A stretch of 64,000 nucleotides of DNA from Planococcus wigleyi (GCF_014836985.1 NZ_JACSPU010000008.1:1-64000); one strand, 5' to 3'. Numbered from the stretch's first letter, positions 9,266 to 21,233 are shown. Numbers and translations: made by a program. Notes: a model not told the origin generated them from the letters alone.

Positions 9266-10888
9266 CTACTCTAAATCTACTGAAGCCAATTTATCAGAAC
9301 CAGTTGGATGCGCTTTGAAATTGATGACGTTTTTCCCACCAGCTAATAGCGGTGTAGAGTGTGCAAGCGGTACCCAAGGTGCATCTTCATGGATGATTTC
9401 CTGGGCTTGCATGTACAAGTCGTTTCTTACGTCTTCATCAACTTCTGATTGCGCCTGGATCAGAACATCGTGCAATTCCTGGCTTTCGTAATACGTGTAG
9501 TTATTTGTCCCAACATTGTCTTGGTCAAGCAAGGCATATAGGAAGTTATCTGCATCGCCGTTATCGCCAGTCCATCCCAAAAGGAATGCATCAGCTTCTC
9601 CGTTTGCAGCTTTTTCAAGATACGTAGCCCATTCAAATGACACGATTTCAGCAGTTACGCCGACATCAGCCAAGTTCTTTTGAATCGCTTCTGCTACTTT
9701 TTGGCCATCCGGCATATATGGACGTGGAACCGGCATTGCATACAGTTCCATTTCAAAACCATCTGCCAATCCTGCTTCAGCCAATAATTCTTTTGCACGT
9801 TCAGGATTATAATCATATCCTTCAATACTGTCGTTATATCCGCTGATTACCGGCGGAATCGGGTTTTTCGCTACTTCTGCACGCCCTTCAAAAAACGCAT
9901 CTACAATCGCTTGTTTGTCAATCGCGTGGTTGACTGCCTGGCGTACTTTTGGATCGTCAAATGGCTCACGTGTTACTGTCATTCCCAGGTAACCAACGTT
10001 CATGGATGGACGTTCAAACAATTGAAGATTTTCGTCTCCTTCGATTGTTGCGCCATCAGAAGGCGTGATGCCGTCTGCCAAGTCAATTTCACCTGACAAT
10101 AAAGCATTTAAACGAGCAGAGTTATCTGGAATCGCGCGGAATACTACTTGATCCAATTTCGGCTCGCCATCTACCCAATAATCATCGAATTTCTCGATTG
10201 TGATGGTGTCATTGCGTTTCCATTCAACAAATTTGAATGGTCCTGTTCCGACTGGGTTATCCCCGAATGCATCTCCTGCTTCTTCAAACGCAGTTGGTGA
10301 GGCAATACCGAACGGGCTCATCGCCAAGTTTTTAAGGAATGGTGCCTGCGGGCGTTTCAGTGTGAAGACCACTTCATAATCACCCGTTGCTTCAACAGAT
10401 TCAATTACATTGCCTTCTTCATCACCGTATCCACCAAACATAGAACCATAGTAAGGGAATTTTTCTCCATCACCGGCTGCCCAGCGTTCGAAGTTCTTAA
10501 CTACTGCTTCTGCGTTGAAATCAGTGCCATCGTGGAACTTAACCCCTTCTTCCAATGTGAAAGTATACGTTAATCCGTCTTCAGAAGGTGTCCATTCAGA
10601 AGCCAAAGCTGGTTCGATTTCTGTATCCTGTTCACCAAAATTCACTAATGTATCAAAAACGTTTTTTGTTACTTTAAAAGATTCACCGTCTGTGACAGTA
10701 ATCGGATCAAGAGAAACCGAGTCGCCTCCGCGCCCAAAGATCAATGTTTTCTCTTCAGTGGATCCGCCTTCGCTTCCACCTTCGCCTTCGCCGCCTTCTG
10801 ACCCGTTATCAGAACTACAGCCATAAAGAGCTGTGGATACTAATAAAAGCAGCAGAAATGCCCACGATAAGAACTTTTTCTTTCCCAA
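9266..10888 (-). CDS. appA: Oligopeptide-binding lipoprotein (AppA/DppA type SBP)
   Basis: This 540-residue solute-binding protein (SBP family 5) is anchored as a lipoprotein. The signal has KKK (3-5), a hydrophobic core (6-22) and a lipobox ending LYG-C with the lipidated Cys at 24. A Gly/Ser/Glu-rich linker follows to about residue 45. The mature part contains the family-5 signature region (LTYTFTLEEGVKFHDGTDF). It delivers peptides to AppBC. The start is TTG at 10888, 7 nt after GGAGG; ATG codons further upstream have no SD. Gene order ATPase-ATPase-SBP-permease-permease matches appDFABC of B. subtilis. Substrate range is inferred only from family. Confidence 0.9.
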   Translation of the reverse strand: MGKKKFLSWAFLLLLLVSTALYGCSSDNGSEGGEGEGGSEGGSTEEKTLIFGRGGDSVSLDPITVTDGESFKVTKNVFDTLVNFGEQDTEIEPALASEWTPSEDGLTYTFTLEEGVKFHDGTDFNAEAVVKNFERWAAGDGEKFPYYGSMFGGYGDEEGNVIESVEATGDYEVVFTLKRPQAPFLKNLAMSPFGIASPTAFEEAGDAFGDNPVGTGPFKFVEWKRNDTITIEKFDDYWVDGEPKLDQVVFRAIPDNSARLNALLSGEIDLADGITPSDGATIEGDENLQLFERPSMNVGYLGMTVTREPFDDPKVRQAVNHAIDKQAIVDAFFEGRAEVAKNPIPPVISGYNDSIEGYDYNPERAKELLAEAGLADGFEMELYAMPVPRPYMPDGQKVAEAIQKNLADVGVTAEIVSFEWATYLEKAANGEADAFLLGWTGDNGDADNFLYALLDQDNVGTNNYTYYESQELHDVLIQAQSEVDEDVRNDLYMQAQEIIHEDAPWVPLAHSTPLLAGGKNVINFKAHPTGSDKLASVDLE

Positions 10889-10917
10889 ATTAACCCCTCC
10901 GTTTTTTCTATTTATTA

Positions 10918-11901
10918 TCATTGCGGCCTGCATTCTTCGTAAAGATGACAGGCAACAGAATGACCTTTTTCAACCTCTGCAAATATTGGTACAGCCTGGG
11001 AGCAGATATCCATTTTAAAAGGACAGCGTGTATGGAACCTGCAGCCGCTCGGTGGATTTGCAGGGCTTGGCACATCTCCAGAAATGACAACTTCTTCACG
11101 GACAAACTCCGGATCAGGCACCGGCACCGCAGCCAATAAGGCTTGTGTATAAGGATGCAGCGGTTTTTCGTAAAGATCCTCTGTATCGGCGAGCTCCGCC
11201 ATCTGCCCGAGATACATAACGCCTACGCGGTCACTTATATGGCGAACCACCCCTAGATCATGGGCAATGAATATATAAGTCAGTTTCAGCTCTTTCTGAA
11301 GATCCTGCATCAAGTTCAATACCTGTGCCTGAATCGATACATCAAGTGCTGATACGGGTTCATCTGCAATGATCAACTTCGGATTCGTCATCAACGCACG
11401 CGCAATTCCGATGCGCTGGCGTTGACCTCCGCTGAATTGGTGCGGATAACGTTTGGCATGGTAGCTGCTCAAACCGACAATCTCCAGAAATTCATGGACT
11501 TTCTTTTTGCGTTCTTTCGGATCGCCTATATTATGGACGTTAAGCGGTTCCATTAAAATCTTTTCGATGGTGTGGCGCGGATTCAATGATGCATAAGGGT
11601 CTTGGAAAACCATCTGGATATCACGGCGCGCTTTACGCATATCGTTGTTCGACAAACTGGTCAATTCCTGCCCGTCAAATGTCACGGTGCCTTCTGTCGG
11701 TTCCAAAAGGCGCATCAGCATCCGGCCAGTCGTCGATTTTCCACAGCCCGATTCACCCACAATCCCCAGCGTTTCACCTTCCTGGACAGTAAATGACACA
11801 TCATCCACCGCTTTTACATGGTTGCTGACTCTGCCTAAAACCCCTGATTTAATGGGGAAATATTTTTTCAGCCCTTCAACTTTTAACAACGGTTCTGTCA
11901 T
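10918..11901 (-). CDS. appF: Oligopeptide ABC transporter ATP-binding protein (AppF/DppF type)
   Basis: This 327-residue ATPase of the peptide importer has Walker [10 protein letters not shown], signature LSGGQRQR, Walker B LIIADEPVSALD and the C-terminal oligopeptide-transporter domain ending in a Cys-containing region (CRFHTRCP...C). The ATG at 11901 follows GGAGGT by 8 nt and overlaps the end of appD by 26 bp, showing tight translational coupling. Confidence 0.92.
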   Translation of the reverse strand: MTEPLLKVEGLKKYFPIKSGVLGRVSNHVKAVDDVSFTVQEGETLGIVGESGCGKSTTGRMLMRLLEPTEGTVTFDGQELTSLSNNDMRKARRDIQMVFQDPYASLNPRHTIEKILMEPLNVHNIGDPKERKKKVHEFLEIVGLSSYHAKRYPHQFSGGQRQRIGIARALMTNPKLIIADEPVSALDVSIQAQVLNLMQDLQKELKLTYIFIAHDLGVVRHISDRVGVMYLGQMAELADTEDLYEKPLHPYTQALLAAVPVPDPEFVREEVVISGDVPSPANPPSGCRFHTRCPFKMDICSQAVPIFAEVEKGHSVACHLYEECRPQ

Positions 11902-12895
11902 GAGACTGTACCTCCTTCGGATCAAATAGGAAACAACGGGTTTGATGATTATCCGCTGTTTGGTACAGTTCCGGTGTTTCTCCGATGCAGCGGTCAAAAG
12001 CGAATTCGCAACGCGCTGCGAATTTGCATCCTGTTTTGATGGTTCCGGGCTTCGGTACGTTTCCGGGAATCGAATACAGACGCTCTTTTTTGAAGCGCAT
12101 ATCTGGAACCGATTCCAGCAATCCTCTTGTATAAGGATGCTGCGGATCATTGAAAATTGTGTGGACCGGCCCTTCTTCGACTACTTTCCCGGCATACATG
12201 ACCACGACCCGTTCGCAGGTTTCAGCGACAACACCTAAATCGTGGGTGATCAGCAAGACAGCTGTATTCAACCGCTCATTTAGGTTTTTGATCAATTTCA
12301 GGATCTGTGCCTGGATGGTCACATCAAGTGCCGTTGTAGGCTCATCTGCAATTAAGACTTTCGGATCACACAGAAGTGCCATAGCGATCATGACGCGTTG
12401 GCGCATCCCACCTGACAATTGGTGAGGATATTCCTTCATCAAACCTTCTGGACGAGGCAATCCTACCAGTTTCATCATTTCGATGGCGCGTTCCTGAATT
12501 TGTTTTTTCGACCAATTCTTCTTATGGATTTTAATTGCTTCCCGAAGCTGGTCACCGATGGTAAACAACGGGTTCAGTGAAGTCATCGGTTCTTGGAAGA
12601 TCATGGCAATGTCATTGCCTCGGATGCCCCTCATTTGTTTTTCGGAAAATTTTGTTAAATCTTTATCCTGAAATAAAATTTCGCCTCCGGTGATTTTCCC
12701 TGGCGGACTTGGTACCAGCCCCATAATAGATAGTGAAGTGACACTTTTTCCGCATCCAGATTCTCCTACAATGCCAAGCACTTCCCCTTCTCGTATGTGA
12801 AAATCTACATTATCTACTGCCGGTATCTCTCCATCATCAGTGAAAAAAGTTGTTTTCAACCCTTTAACATCCAAGATGGTTTTGCGTTCATTCAT
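11876..12895 (-). CDS. appD: Oligopeptide ABC transporter ATP-binding protein (AppD/DppD type)
   Basis: This 339-residue ATPase is the first gene of the importer operon. It has Walker A GESGCGKS, signature LSGGMRQR, Walker [13 protein letters not shown] and the C-terminal OppD/DppD extension (CKFAARC...). It would pair with AppF as the heterodimeric motor. The ATG at 12895 is 4 nt after AGGGGGAG. A sigma-A-like promoter lies about 55-80 bp upstream. Confidence 0.92.
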   Translation of the reverse strand: MNERKTILDVKGLKTTFFTDDGEIPAVDNVDFHIREGEVLGIVGESGCGKSVTSLSIMGLVPSPPGKITGGEILFQDKDLTKFSEKQMRGIRGNDIAMIFQEPMTSLNPLFTIGDQLREAIKIHKKNWSKKQIQERAIEMMKLVGLPRPEGLMKEYPHQLSGGMRQRVMIAMALLCDPKVLIADEPTTALDVTIQAQILKLIKNLNERLNTAVLLITHDLGVVAETCERVVVMYAGKVVEEGPVHTIFNDPQHPYTRGLLESVPDMRFKKERLYSIPGNVPKPGTIKTGCKFAARCEFAFDRCIGETPELYQTADNHQTRCFLFDPKEVQSHDRTVVKS

Positions 12896-12947
12896 GATGC
12901 TCCCCCTTTGGCACAAAAAAATGATTCAGACTATTCTTCTTCTTTCA

Positions 12948-12975
12948 ATTATACGTAATATTACTATTAATGCAA
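12948..12975 (-). promoter_or_regulatory. Promoter of the app-like operon
   Basis: On the minus strand: -35 TTGCAT (12970-12975), 16 bp, perfect -10 TATAAT (12948-12953). Confidence 0.6.
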
Positions 12976-13010
12976 TATTTCTTTTTTGGAGTTTTTGGAA
13001 GTCCAGCATA

Positions 13011-13041
13011 TAGAAAAAGCCTCCAATAAATTGGAGGCTTC
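13011..13041 (-). terminator. Terminator of ygaD
   Basis: On the minus strand, GCCTCCAAT, TTA loop and ATTGGAGGC are followed by TTTTT, 10 bp after the ygaD stop. Confidence 0.82.
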
Positions 13042-13049
13042 TGTATTTT

Positions 13050-14795
13050 TCAATTGAAATGCTGTACTTGGAAGAGATTATAGTAGACGCCCTGCTGTTC
13101 CATCAGTTCAGTATGTGTGCCGCTTTCTGAAAGCTTGCCATGGTCGATGACCAGAATCTGATCTGCATGGGTGATGGTTGAAAGACGGTGTGCCACGATA
13201 AGAGTTGTGCGGTCATGAGCCAGACGTTCCAAGGAATCTTGGATCAGCGCCTCACTTTCTAGATCAAGTGCTGAAGTCGCTTCATCAAGAATGAGGATCG
13301 GTGGATTTTTCAGGAACACTCGTGCAATTGCCACGCGCTGCTTCTGTCCGCCTGATAATTTGACTCCACGCTCTCCGACTTTCGTATCATATCCTTCCGG
13401 CAGTTCAGAAATGAAATCATGGGCATTCGCAGCTTTCGCTGCCGCAATCACTTCTTCATCCGTTGCTCCCGGTTTCCCCATTAAGATATTTGCTTTCACT
13501 GAATCACTGAAAAGGATGGAATCCTGAAGAACCAATCCGATCTGGTCACGCAATGTATGGGTCGTCACATCGCGCAGATCATGGTCATCCATATAGATGC
13601 CCCCGCTTGTCACGTCATAGAAACGTGGGATAAGGGAAACAATTGTTGATTTCCCTCCGCCGCTCATTCCAACAAACGCAACCGTCTCTCCTGGTTTCAC
13701 CGTAAAGTTCAAGTCAGACAATACTTCCGTTCCGCCATCATTATAGTGGAAAGACACGTCGCGGAATTCCAGTTTGCCATCAACTACAGCCAAATCATGG
13801 GCTTTTTCCTTATCGGTTACATCATAGTCTTCATCCATCAATTCAAAGACACGGTCCATGGAAGCAAGCGATTGTACCAACGTCGTCGAAGAATTGACCA
13901 ACCGGCGAAGCGGATTGTACAAGCGCTCGATATACGCAATAAATGCCACCATCGTCCCAAGCGTTAAATTGCCTTGGATGACCTGGTAACCGGCATACCC
14001 GATCACCAGCAGCGGTGCGACATCCGTAATAGTGTTTACGACCGCAAACGCTTTGGCATTCCATTTAGTATGGTCAATTGCCTTTTCCAGAAATTGATCG
14101 TTGGTATCGTTGAAAATTTTCTGTTCATGCTTTTCAAGTGCAAAGCTTTTGATGATGCTCATTCCCTGCACTCGTTCATGAAGGTAACTCTGCACATTGG
14201 CCAGAGCCTGTGAGCGTTCCCGTGTCAAATCGCGCAAGCGGCCAAAAAAATACTTGACGCTGAACGCATAGAACGGAAACGCCAGCAATGCAACAATCGT
14301 TAAGGAAACATCCATCGTCAGCATGATGACAATAGCAATGAGTATCGTCGCTAAATCGAGCCAGACATTCATTAAACCGATCATAACGAAGTTTTTGGTC
14401 TGCTCGACGTCATTGATGACGCGTGAAATGATTTCGCCTGCCCGCGTATTGGCATAATAGCGCAAGCTCAATCGTTGCAGATGGCTGTAAAGATACCCCC
14501 GGATATCATAAAGGATTTTATTGCTGACGTATTGTGCGTAATACTGCCGGTAATATTCAATCGGCGGACGCAGCAGGAAAAAGACAATCGCCGTTCCGCC
14601 GAGCCATAGATACAGCTGCTCCAACTTCTCGGCATTCGATAAGGCATCCGCTCCGATAATATCATCAATGACGATTTTGATCAGCAATGGAATAAACAAC
14701 GGGATCGCAAACTTAAATATCCCGATAAAGATTGTCAACGCAATCTGCCAATAATACGGTTTGACAAATTGCATATAGCGTTTCATACTGCTCAA
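13050..14795 (-). CDS. ygaD: ABC multidrug-type exporter, half transporter (YgaD)
   Basis: This 581-residue exporter subunit has six transmembrane helices (residues about 15-310) fused to an ATPase domain. Walker A is GMSGGGKST, signature LSGGQKQR and Walker [14 protein letters not shown]. Such proteins homodimerise and export lipids or drugs (BmrA/MsbA class). Substrate unknown. The likely start is the TTG at 14795, 8 nt after GGAG, giving an N-terminus that lines up with YgaD. A GTG (14804) and an ATG (14786) are alternatives. It follows ygaC after a terminator-like hairpin. Confidence 0.9.
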   Translation of the reverse strand: MSSMKRYMQFVKPYYWQIALTIFIGIFKFAIPLFIPLLIKIVIDDIIGADALSNAEKLEQLYLWLGGTAIVFFLLRPPIEYYRQYYAQYVSNKILYDIRGYLYSHLQRLSLRYYANTRAGEIISRVINDVEQTKNFVMIGLMNVWLDLATILIAIVIMLTMDVSLTIVALLAFPFYAFSVKYFFGRLRDLTRERSQALANVQSYLHERVQGMSIIKSFALEKHEQKIFNDTNDQFLEKAIDHTKWNAKAFAVVNTITDVAPLLVIGYAGYQVIQGNLTLGTMVAFIAYIERLYNPLRRLVNSSTTLVQSLASMDRVFELMDEDYDVTDKEKAHDLAVVDGKLEFRDVSFHYNDGGTEVLSDLNFTVKPGETVAFVGMSGGGKSTIVSLIPRFYDVTSGGIYMDDHDLRDVTTHTLRDQIGLVLQDSILFSDSVKANILMGKPGATDEEVIAAAKAANAHDFISELPEGYDTKVGERGVKLSGGQKQRVAIARVFLKNPPILILDEATSALDLESEALIQDSLERLAHDRTTLIVAHRLSTITHADQILVIDHGKLSESGTHTELMEQQGVYYNLFQVQHFN

Positions 14796-14821
14796 AACAT
14801 TCACTCCATTCTATTCAAAAC

Positions 14822-14851
14822 GAAAAACCTGTCGGCAAGCAACAGGTTTTC
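14822..14851 (-). terminator. Terminator of ygaC
   Basis: On the minus strand, AAAACCTGT, 9-nt loop and ACAGGTTTTT, immediately after the ygaC stop and before ygaD. Confidence 0.7.
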
Positions 14852-14854
14852 ATC

Positions 14855-15400
14855 TTAATCACGAATCCGGTTCAGTCTATGAAATTCATAGCGGTTCGTC
14901 CATACTTCGATAAAGTCCTGGGCAAATGGCCCTCTGCGCTGTTTAATCCAGCTGATCAGCTTCTCCACATTCCTGTGAAGAATCTGATCGATCACTTCAG
15001 GATAACCCATTTGCCGCTTATGGTCTTCATATTCGTCTTCATCCAACAGCGTGTACGACATGTCTGGAAACACTTTTACATCCAAGTCATAATCGATGTA
15101 TTTCAACGAGCCATTATTATAGACGAATGGAGAACTGACATTGCAATAATAATAAACACCGTCGTCTCGGAGCATGCAGATGATGTTGAACCAATGTTCT
15201 GCGTGAAAATAACAAATTGAAGGTTCACGTGTCAACCAGGTTCGGCCATCGGATTCTGTTACAAGCGTCCGTTCATTTGCACCAATTACAATATTATTCG
15301 TACCTTTCAGTACAGTAGTTTCCTGCCAGACACGGTGGATTCGGCCGTTGTGCTTGTAACTGTGGATTTGGATTGTTTCACCCTCCGCAGGAATCGCCAT
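14855..15400 (-). CDS. ygaC: DUF402 nucleoside tri/diphosphate phosphatase-like protein (YgaC)
   Basis: This 181-residue protein closely follows the B. subtilis YgaC/UPF0374 pattern ([10 protein letters not shown] at residues 10-19, [17 protein letters not shown]). Family members hydrolyse nucleoside tri- and diphosphates with divalent metal. The acidic residues of DYDLD and DEDEYE are the presumed metal ligands. The ATG at 15400 (AAGGTGGG SD) is chosen over an upstream GTG that overlaps the SD. In B. subtilis sspE and ygaB lie between this gene and fabL; here only about 100 bp remains. Confidence 0.9.
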   Translation of the reverse strand: MAIPAEGETIQIHSYKHNGRIHRVWQETTVLKGTNNIVIGANERTLVTESDGRTWLTREPSICYFHAEHWFNIICMLRDDGVYYYCNVSSPFVYNNGSLKYIDYDLDVKVFPDMSYTLLDEDEYEDHKRQMGYPEVIDQILHRNVEKLISWIKQRRGPFAQDFIEVWTNRYEFHRLNRIRD

Positions 15401-15503
15401 GTAAAATCCCACCTTCTTGTCTAAGCCTTTGTTTATCTGCTATTTCAGTATTATATCAATCAATTCTGAAAACATACAGCAATAAGGCGGAAGGTCCTAA
15501 GGA

Positions 15504-17302
<1,799 letters not shown>

Positions 17303-17453
17303 TTTTTCTAGTTTAATGGCGATTGCCTCCGTTCAGCTTGATTATTCACGCACCGATTCGGGTATATATGGATGAGAGAATCAGTTTCTCTTTATTTTAA
17401 CAAAACTTTGCAGTTCCCGTTAAATTTAACTTCTTTAGAGAGGGGATGAGGCA

Positions 17454-18434
17454 ATGGATACAGGAACTCACATTGTCATGGGCATTGCCCTTGGCGGCCT
17501 CGCAATGGCCGATCCGGTCGTCGCCAGCCACCCCGTCACCACGACCGCAGTGATATCCGGTGTCATCATTGGATCGCTCGCTCCTGACATCGACACTGTC
17601 TTAAAGCTTCGTGATAACGCAGTCTATATTCGCCATCACCGCGGCGCAACTCATTCCATTCCCGCAGTGCTGCTATGGCCGCTGCTGATTGCAGGTGCAT
17701 TATCTCTCATTTTTCCAGAAGCTAATTTGCTTCATTTATGGCTCTGGTCTTTCCTGGCTGTCTTTATGCATGTATTTGTCGATATCTTCAATTCATACGG
17801 TACGCAAGCATTGAGGCCGATTTCCAATCGCTGGGTTGCTCTTGGTGTCATCAATACCTTCGATCCCATCATCTTCGGAGCACACATAGTGGCCTTGATG
17901 ATTTGGGCATTCGGAGCCAATCCGGTCTGGACGATCAGCATTTTGTACGTTGCTATGTTCTTCTATTACCTTGCAAGGTTTGCAGTTCAAAGAGCTATCA
18001 AGCATGCTGTGCGGAACACCATTCCAGGTGCAACCGATGTTTTTGTTGCACCAACCATGCGATTTTTCCATTGGCGCATTGCGGCAAACACAGAACGGCA
18101 TCATTACGTTGGCCGTGCCTACGGCAGGACCATCAATATCTATGACAAGTTTATGAAAAAAGAAATGCCTGAAAATAACTTGATCCAAGCTGCATTGAAA
18201 GATAAAAACATGGCCGCCTTTATTTCGTTTTCTCCATTGTACCGTTGGGAAATTAACCAATACGGAGAGATTTATGAAGTACGGCTGATTGACCTGCGTT
18301 ACCGCAGCAATGATTACTACCCATTTGTGGCCGTTGCCCATTTGGATAAGGAATGCAAGATCATCAATTCCTATACTGGTTGGATTTTCAGTGAAGACAA
18401 GTTACGAAAAAAATTGGACTTCAGCCATAACTAG
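17454..18434 (+). CDS. yfhP: YfhP membrane-bound metal-dependent hydrolase (YdjM family)
   Basis: This 326-residue membrane protein has the YdjM/LexA-binding-inner-membrane-hydrolase pattern: H6 in DTGTHI, APDID (around 42-46) and RHHRGATHS (59-67), which supply metal-binding His/Asp residues. Four or so hydrophobic segments and a C-terminal soluble part follow. In Bacillus YfhP represses yfhQRST-type neighbours, but that role is not evident here. AGAGGGG lies 8 nt before the ATG. It is divergent from mutY. Confidence 0.88.
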   Translation: MDTGTHIVMGIALGGLAMADPVVASHPVTTTAVISGVIIGSLAPDIDTVLKLRDNAVYIRHHRGATHSIPAVLLWPLLIAGALSLIFPEANLLHLWLWSFLAVFMHVFVDIFNSYGTQALRPISNRWVALGVINTFDPIIFGAHIVALMIWAFGANPVWTISILYVAMFFYYLARFAVQRAIKHAVRNTIPGATDVFVAPTMRFFHWRIAANTERHHYVGRAYGRTINIYDKFMKKEMPENNLIQAALKDKNMAAFISFSPLYRWEINQYGEIYEVRLIDLRYRSNDYYPFVAVAHLDKECKIINSYTGWIFSEDKLRKKLDFSHN

Positions 18435-18465
18435 AAAACGGGGCTGTCCCATAAGTCTCTAAAAT

Positions 18466-18510
18466 AAAACAGCCGGAGAGAAAGAAAGCCTTTTTCCCCG
18501 GCTGTTTTTT
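18466..18510 (+). terminator. Terminator of yfhP
   Basis: AAAACAGCCGG, loop, CCGGCTGTTTTTT on the plus strand, about 30 bp after the yfhP stop. Confidence 0.7.
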
Positions 18511-18679
18511 GATGGGGGAATACGTTTTCTGAGAACAGCTGGCTGATGGGAATGGAGGCGGCGACTCCAGCGCTTGCTGGAGCCACTGGACTGAGCGCAG
18601 CGAGGGAAGCGGCAGAAGCCGTGCCCGCGGAACGCGTCCGCCGCAATGGACATCTGCCGGGTCTTTCGGGAACAACAAA

Positions 18680-18732
18680 AGGGCTGTCACCAAAAGTCAT
18701 TTTTCATGACCTTTTGGGACAGCTCTTTTTTG
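18680..18732 (+). terminator. Long terminator-like hairpin at the right end of the repeat element
   Basis: AGGGCTGTC-CCAAAAGTCAT pairs with ATGACCTTTTGGGACAGCTCT, followed by T6. It can end rightward transcription and is also the right boundary of the repeat element. Confidence 0.7.
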
Positions 18733-18798
18733 TTTAAGACAAGCTGTTGTTCTTCCTTAAACAAGAAGAACAAGCTGCTGAATAAAGGTGCTTATGTT

Positions 18799-19053
18799 TT
18801 ATTGGACATCCAATAGATGGGCATATTTTGGATTTGTGCTGGCGAATTCATGAATTTTATCGCCATAGCTCTCAATCCACTGGTGCATTACTTTCTCGAC
18901 CACTGCAGTACCTTGGTAATCATATCCCGCTTTGGCATAGGAAGATTCAAAATCAGAAGCCAGCAATTCAATCCAGGTACGCGCTTTTTCTTCTGACAAA
19001 TTCGGGTTTTTCTCCATCAGCTCGATCGTCAATTGTTCGATAATTTCTTTCAT
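18799..19053 (-). CDS. yfhJ: YfhJ family protein (WVELL domain)
   Basis: This 84-residue acidic cytoplasmic protein contains the WIELLASDFE segment (27-36) that defines the WVELL/YfhJ family. Its function is unknown. It is followed closely upstream by yfhH and recX on the same strand, forming a recX-yfhH-yfhJ transcript. GGGAAG is 7 nt before the ATG. Downstream, at 18747-18773, there is a 9-bp hairpin (TTGTTCTTC/GAAGAACAA) without a clear T-run. Confidence 0.88.
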   Translation of the reverse strand: MKEIIEQLTIELMEKNPNLSEEKARTWIELLASDFESSYAKAGYDYQGTAVVEKVMHQWIESYGDKIHEFASTNPKYAHLLDVQ

Positions 19054-19057
19054 CTGT

Positions 19058-19390
19058 TTACTTCCCTTCTTTTAACGGGCGCAGCATGGAAATCGGCAGC
19101 GCTTCCGTGTGTTTTTTTCCACCCATCCGGTGGCCCCAGGCGAATAACCCTTTTAAATAGTCAACCTGAAAATAAACATTCGGGTCGCCTTCTATACGGT
19201 ACACTTCCCCTTTTTTGAAATCGGCAGGATCGAGCATGTAAGCCGCCGCCATGATGGCTTTTCGTTCCAATACTGCAAATTCATTGACCATGCCCAGTTG
19301 TTCAGCTTTTCTAGCTTTTTCTTTTAATCGGGCAATTTCCCCACGGAGTTCATGTTCAGTCATATCGCTATAGCGTTTTTCTTCAGTCAT
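19058..19390 (-). CDS. yfhH: YfhH family protein (DUF1811)
   Basis: This 110-residue protein matches YfhH: KRYSDMTEHEL near the N-terminus, a helical LKEKARKAEQLG segment, and a C-terminal small beta domain (GEVYRIEGDP, LKGLFAWGHR). Unknown function. The ATG at 19390 has AAGGAG at 7 nt and overlaps the recX stop by 8 bp, so it is translationally coupled to recX. Confidence 0.9.
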   Translation of the reverse strand: MTEEKRYSDMTEHELRGEIARLKEKARKAEQLGMVNEFAVLERKAIMAAAYMLDPADFKKGEVYRIEGDPNVYFQVDYLKGLFAWGHRMGGKKHTEALPISMLRPLKEGK

Positions 19391-20189
19391 TTTCAAGCTC
19401 CTTCTTATCTAAATACTCATTGATCACTTCACCCGGAAATCCTTTTTGGTACAAACCTTGTTTGACTTTCGATTTTAAATCGTAGCCTGTCAGTTTATTG
19501 CTGTGCTTGCGCCATAATTTATCTCCTTGTTCGGTGACGATTTCTGTCCATTGATCTTCATCTTTTTCAAGGTCCAGCTCTTCGATCGCCAATTTGATCA
19601 GCGAATAGTTATAGCCTTTTCTAAGTAAAGTATCACTGATTTTCTGATGGATTTGGCTAGGCGTCTTCATCTTTTCCTTGAGGGCGATTTTCTCAGCAAG
19701 GCCTTTGGCAATTTCCAATTGCTCTTCTTCGGAATAGGAATCTAAAACGTCTTTTTGCATTTGTTTATCAATTCCTCTCTTTTGCATATCCTGCTGAATA
19801 GCACGAGGACCCTTTTTGCCGGAATTAATCTGTGTCCGCATCAGCGCCTCTGAAAATTGCTGATCATCTAAAAAGTTATGGGTATACAACTTTTTGATGG
19901 CTTCATCTATAACGGCTTCGCCATATTCTTTTTCTTTCAGCTTCTGGCGCACTTCCCCTTCACTACGCATACGGAATCCAAGGTAATACAGAGCTTTATT
20001 ATAGGCTTTCCGGATTTCATCTTCGAAGTTGATTTCTTCGATGGTCCATTGATCCAGCTCTTTCCCTTTTGTGAGCTGATACCTGACAAGCACCGCTTCA
20101 TCCACGCTAAAAGCATACTTATCTTCAAAAAAGATATTATACCTTTCAGGGTTCTTTTTTCCCTGTGTGATTTTTGAAATAATCGGCAT
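19383..20189 (-). CDS. recX: Recombination regulator RecX
   Basis: This 268-residue all-helical protein modulates RecA filaments. The repeated three-helix RecX units are visible (ALYYLGFRMRSEGEVRQKL; FLDDQQFSEALMRTQI; GPRAIQQDMQKRGI). The length is that of Firmicutes RecX proteins, which carry extra repeats compared with enterobacterial RecX. It is first in the recX-yfhH-yfhJ cluster and divergent from yfhF, with a GAGGGGTG SD. Confidence 0.92.
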   Translation of the reverse strand: MPIISKITQGKKNPERYNIFFEDKYAFSVDEAVLVRYQLTKGKELDQWTIEEINFEDEIRKAYNKALYYLGFRMRSEGEVRQKLKEKEYGEAVIDEAIKKLYTHNFLDDQQFSEALMRTQINSGKKGPRAIQQDMQKRGIDKQMQKDVLDSYSEEEQLEIAKGLAEKIALKEKMKTPSQIHQKISDTLLRKGYNYSLIKLAIEELDLEKDEDQWTEIVTEQGDKLWRKHSNKLTGYDLKSKVKQGLYQKGFPGEVINEYLDKKELEND

Positions 20190-20292
20190 TTACTGGCACC
20201 CCTCTTCTTTACACATTATACACCTTTCAACTAAGTAATGGCATAGCCTTACGCTTTAAAGGGTATGCTAATAAAAAACGGAGGCGATGGAA

Positions 20293-21192
20293 ATGAAAAT
20301 AGCAATCACCGGTGGCACTGGATTTGTTGGCGAAGAGCTGACTCGCCAATTACTTGACCGAGGCGATGAGGTCTACATCTTAACAAGAAAACCGAAAACA
20401 GCTGCAGATAAAATTACATACGTGAAATGGCTGTCGGAAGACGCCGTTCCAGAGAGGCAGCTGGAAGGCATTGATGCCTTCGTCAATCTAGCTGGCGCGT
20501 CTATAAACGATGGGCGTTGGAGCGATGAACAGAAGCAATTGATCTATACAAGCCGTATGGACGCCACCAATGAACTGCTGCGGATTATCCGTAAGCTGGA
20601 GAAAAAGCCGAAAGTCTTGGTCAATGCCAGTGCAGTCGGTATTTATCCGCCTTCTCAAACCGCAACTTATACCGAGTCTTCCACTGATCTCGGATCGGAC
20701 TTTCTAGCACAGACAGTGCGGGATTGGGAGATTCTAGCTACCCGTGCCGAATCGGAAGGCGTCCGTGTAGCTTGTGGCCGCTTTGGCATCATTCTTGGAA
20801 GAAAAGAAGGCGCTTTGCCGTTGATGGCTTTGCCATACAAACTGTTTGTGGGCGGCACGGTCGGCTCCGGCAAACAATGGCTGTCTTGGATCCATGTTAG
20901 GGATGTGGCACGGGCACTTATGTTTGCGCTCGATAACGACAAACTGAGTGGACCATTCAACGTCACTGCTCCCCGACCGAAGCGAATGAAAGAATTCGGC
21001 AAAGAAATTGCACATGCACTTGGCCGTCCACATTGGATACCTGTTCCTTCTATTGCCTTAAAAGCAGTGTTGGGAGACAAGAGCCAATTGGTTTTGAAAG
21101 GCCAACAGGTCTTGCCGACTGTTCTCGAAGAACATGGTTTCCAATTCAAATTCCCCAATTTGCGATCGGCACTGGCTGATATCTATAAATAA
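20293..21192 (+). CDS. yfhF: TIGR01777 family NAD(P)-dependent epimerase (YfhF)
   Basis: This 299-residue extended short-chain dehydrogenase has a GGTGFVG nucleotide-binding turn near residues 7-13, an S/YxxxK region and the C-terminal DUF1731 (HALGRPHWIPVPSIALK). Members of this family resemble SulA-like epimerases; the natural substrate is unknown. The ATG at 20293 is 8 nt after GGAGG; an ATG at 20287 is too near the SD. Confidence 0.9.
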   Translation: MKIAITGGTGFVGEELTRQLLDRGDEVYILTRKPKTAADKITYVKWLSEDAVPERQLEGIDAFVNLAGASINDGRWSDEQKQLIYTSRMDATNELLRIIRKLEKKPKVLVNASAVGIYPPSQTATYTESSTDLGSDFLAQTVRDWEILATRAESEGVRVACGRFGIILGRKEGALPLMALPYKLFVGGTVGSGKQWLSWIHVRDVARALMFALDNDKLSGPFNVTAPRPKRMKEFGKEIAHALGRPHWIPVPSIALKAVLGDKSQLVLKGQQVLPTVLEEHGFQFKFPNLRSALADIYK

Positions 21193-21233
21193 GGCTATAA
21201 TGGGGGGATGATTAACTGAAGGACGTGATATCC

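Larger units (their letters stand above)
18440..18732. repeat. MITE-like intergenic element with related ends
   Basis: The left end GGGGCTGTCCCATAAGTC (18440-18457) and the reverse complement of the right end (GAGCTGTCCCAAAAGGTC, 18708-18725) are similar, so the ~293-bp segment has imperfect terminal inverted repeats. The centre (18553-18660) is GC-rich: CTCCAGCGCTTGCTGGAG hairpin, then GAGCGCAGCGAGGG and CCCGCGGAACGCGTCCGCC. It resembles short GC-rich repeats dispersed in Bacillaceae genomes. No ORF of interest and no transposase. It fills the space between yfhP and yfhJ where B. subtilis has sspK and other genes. Confidence 0.55.
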
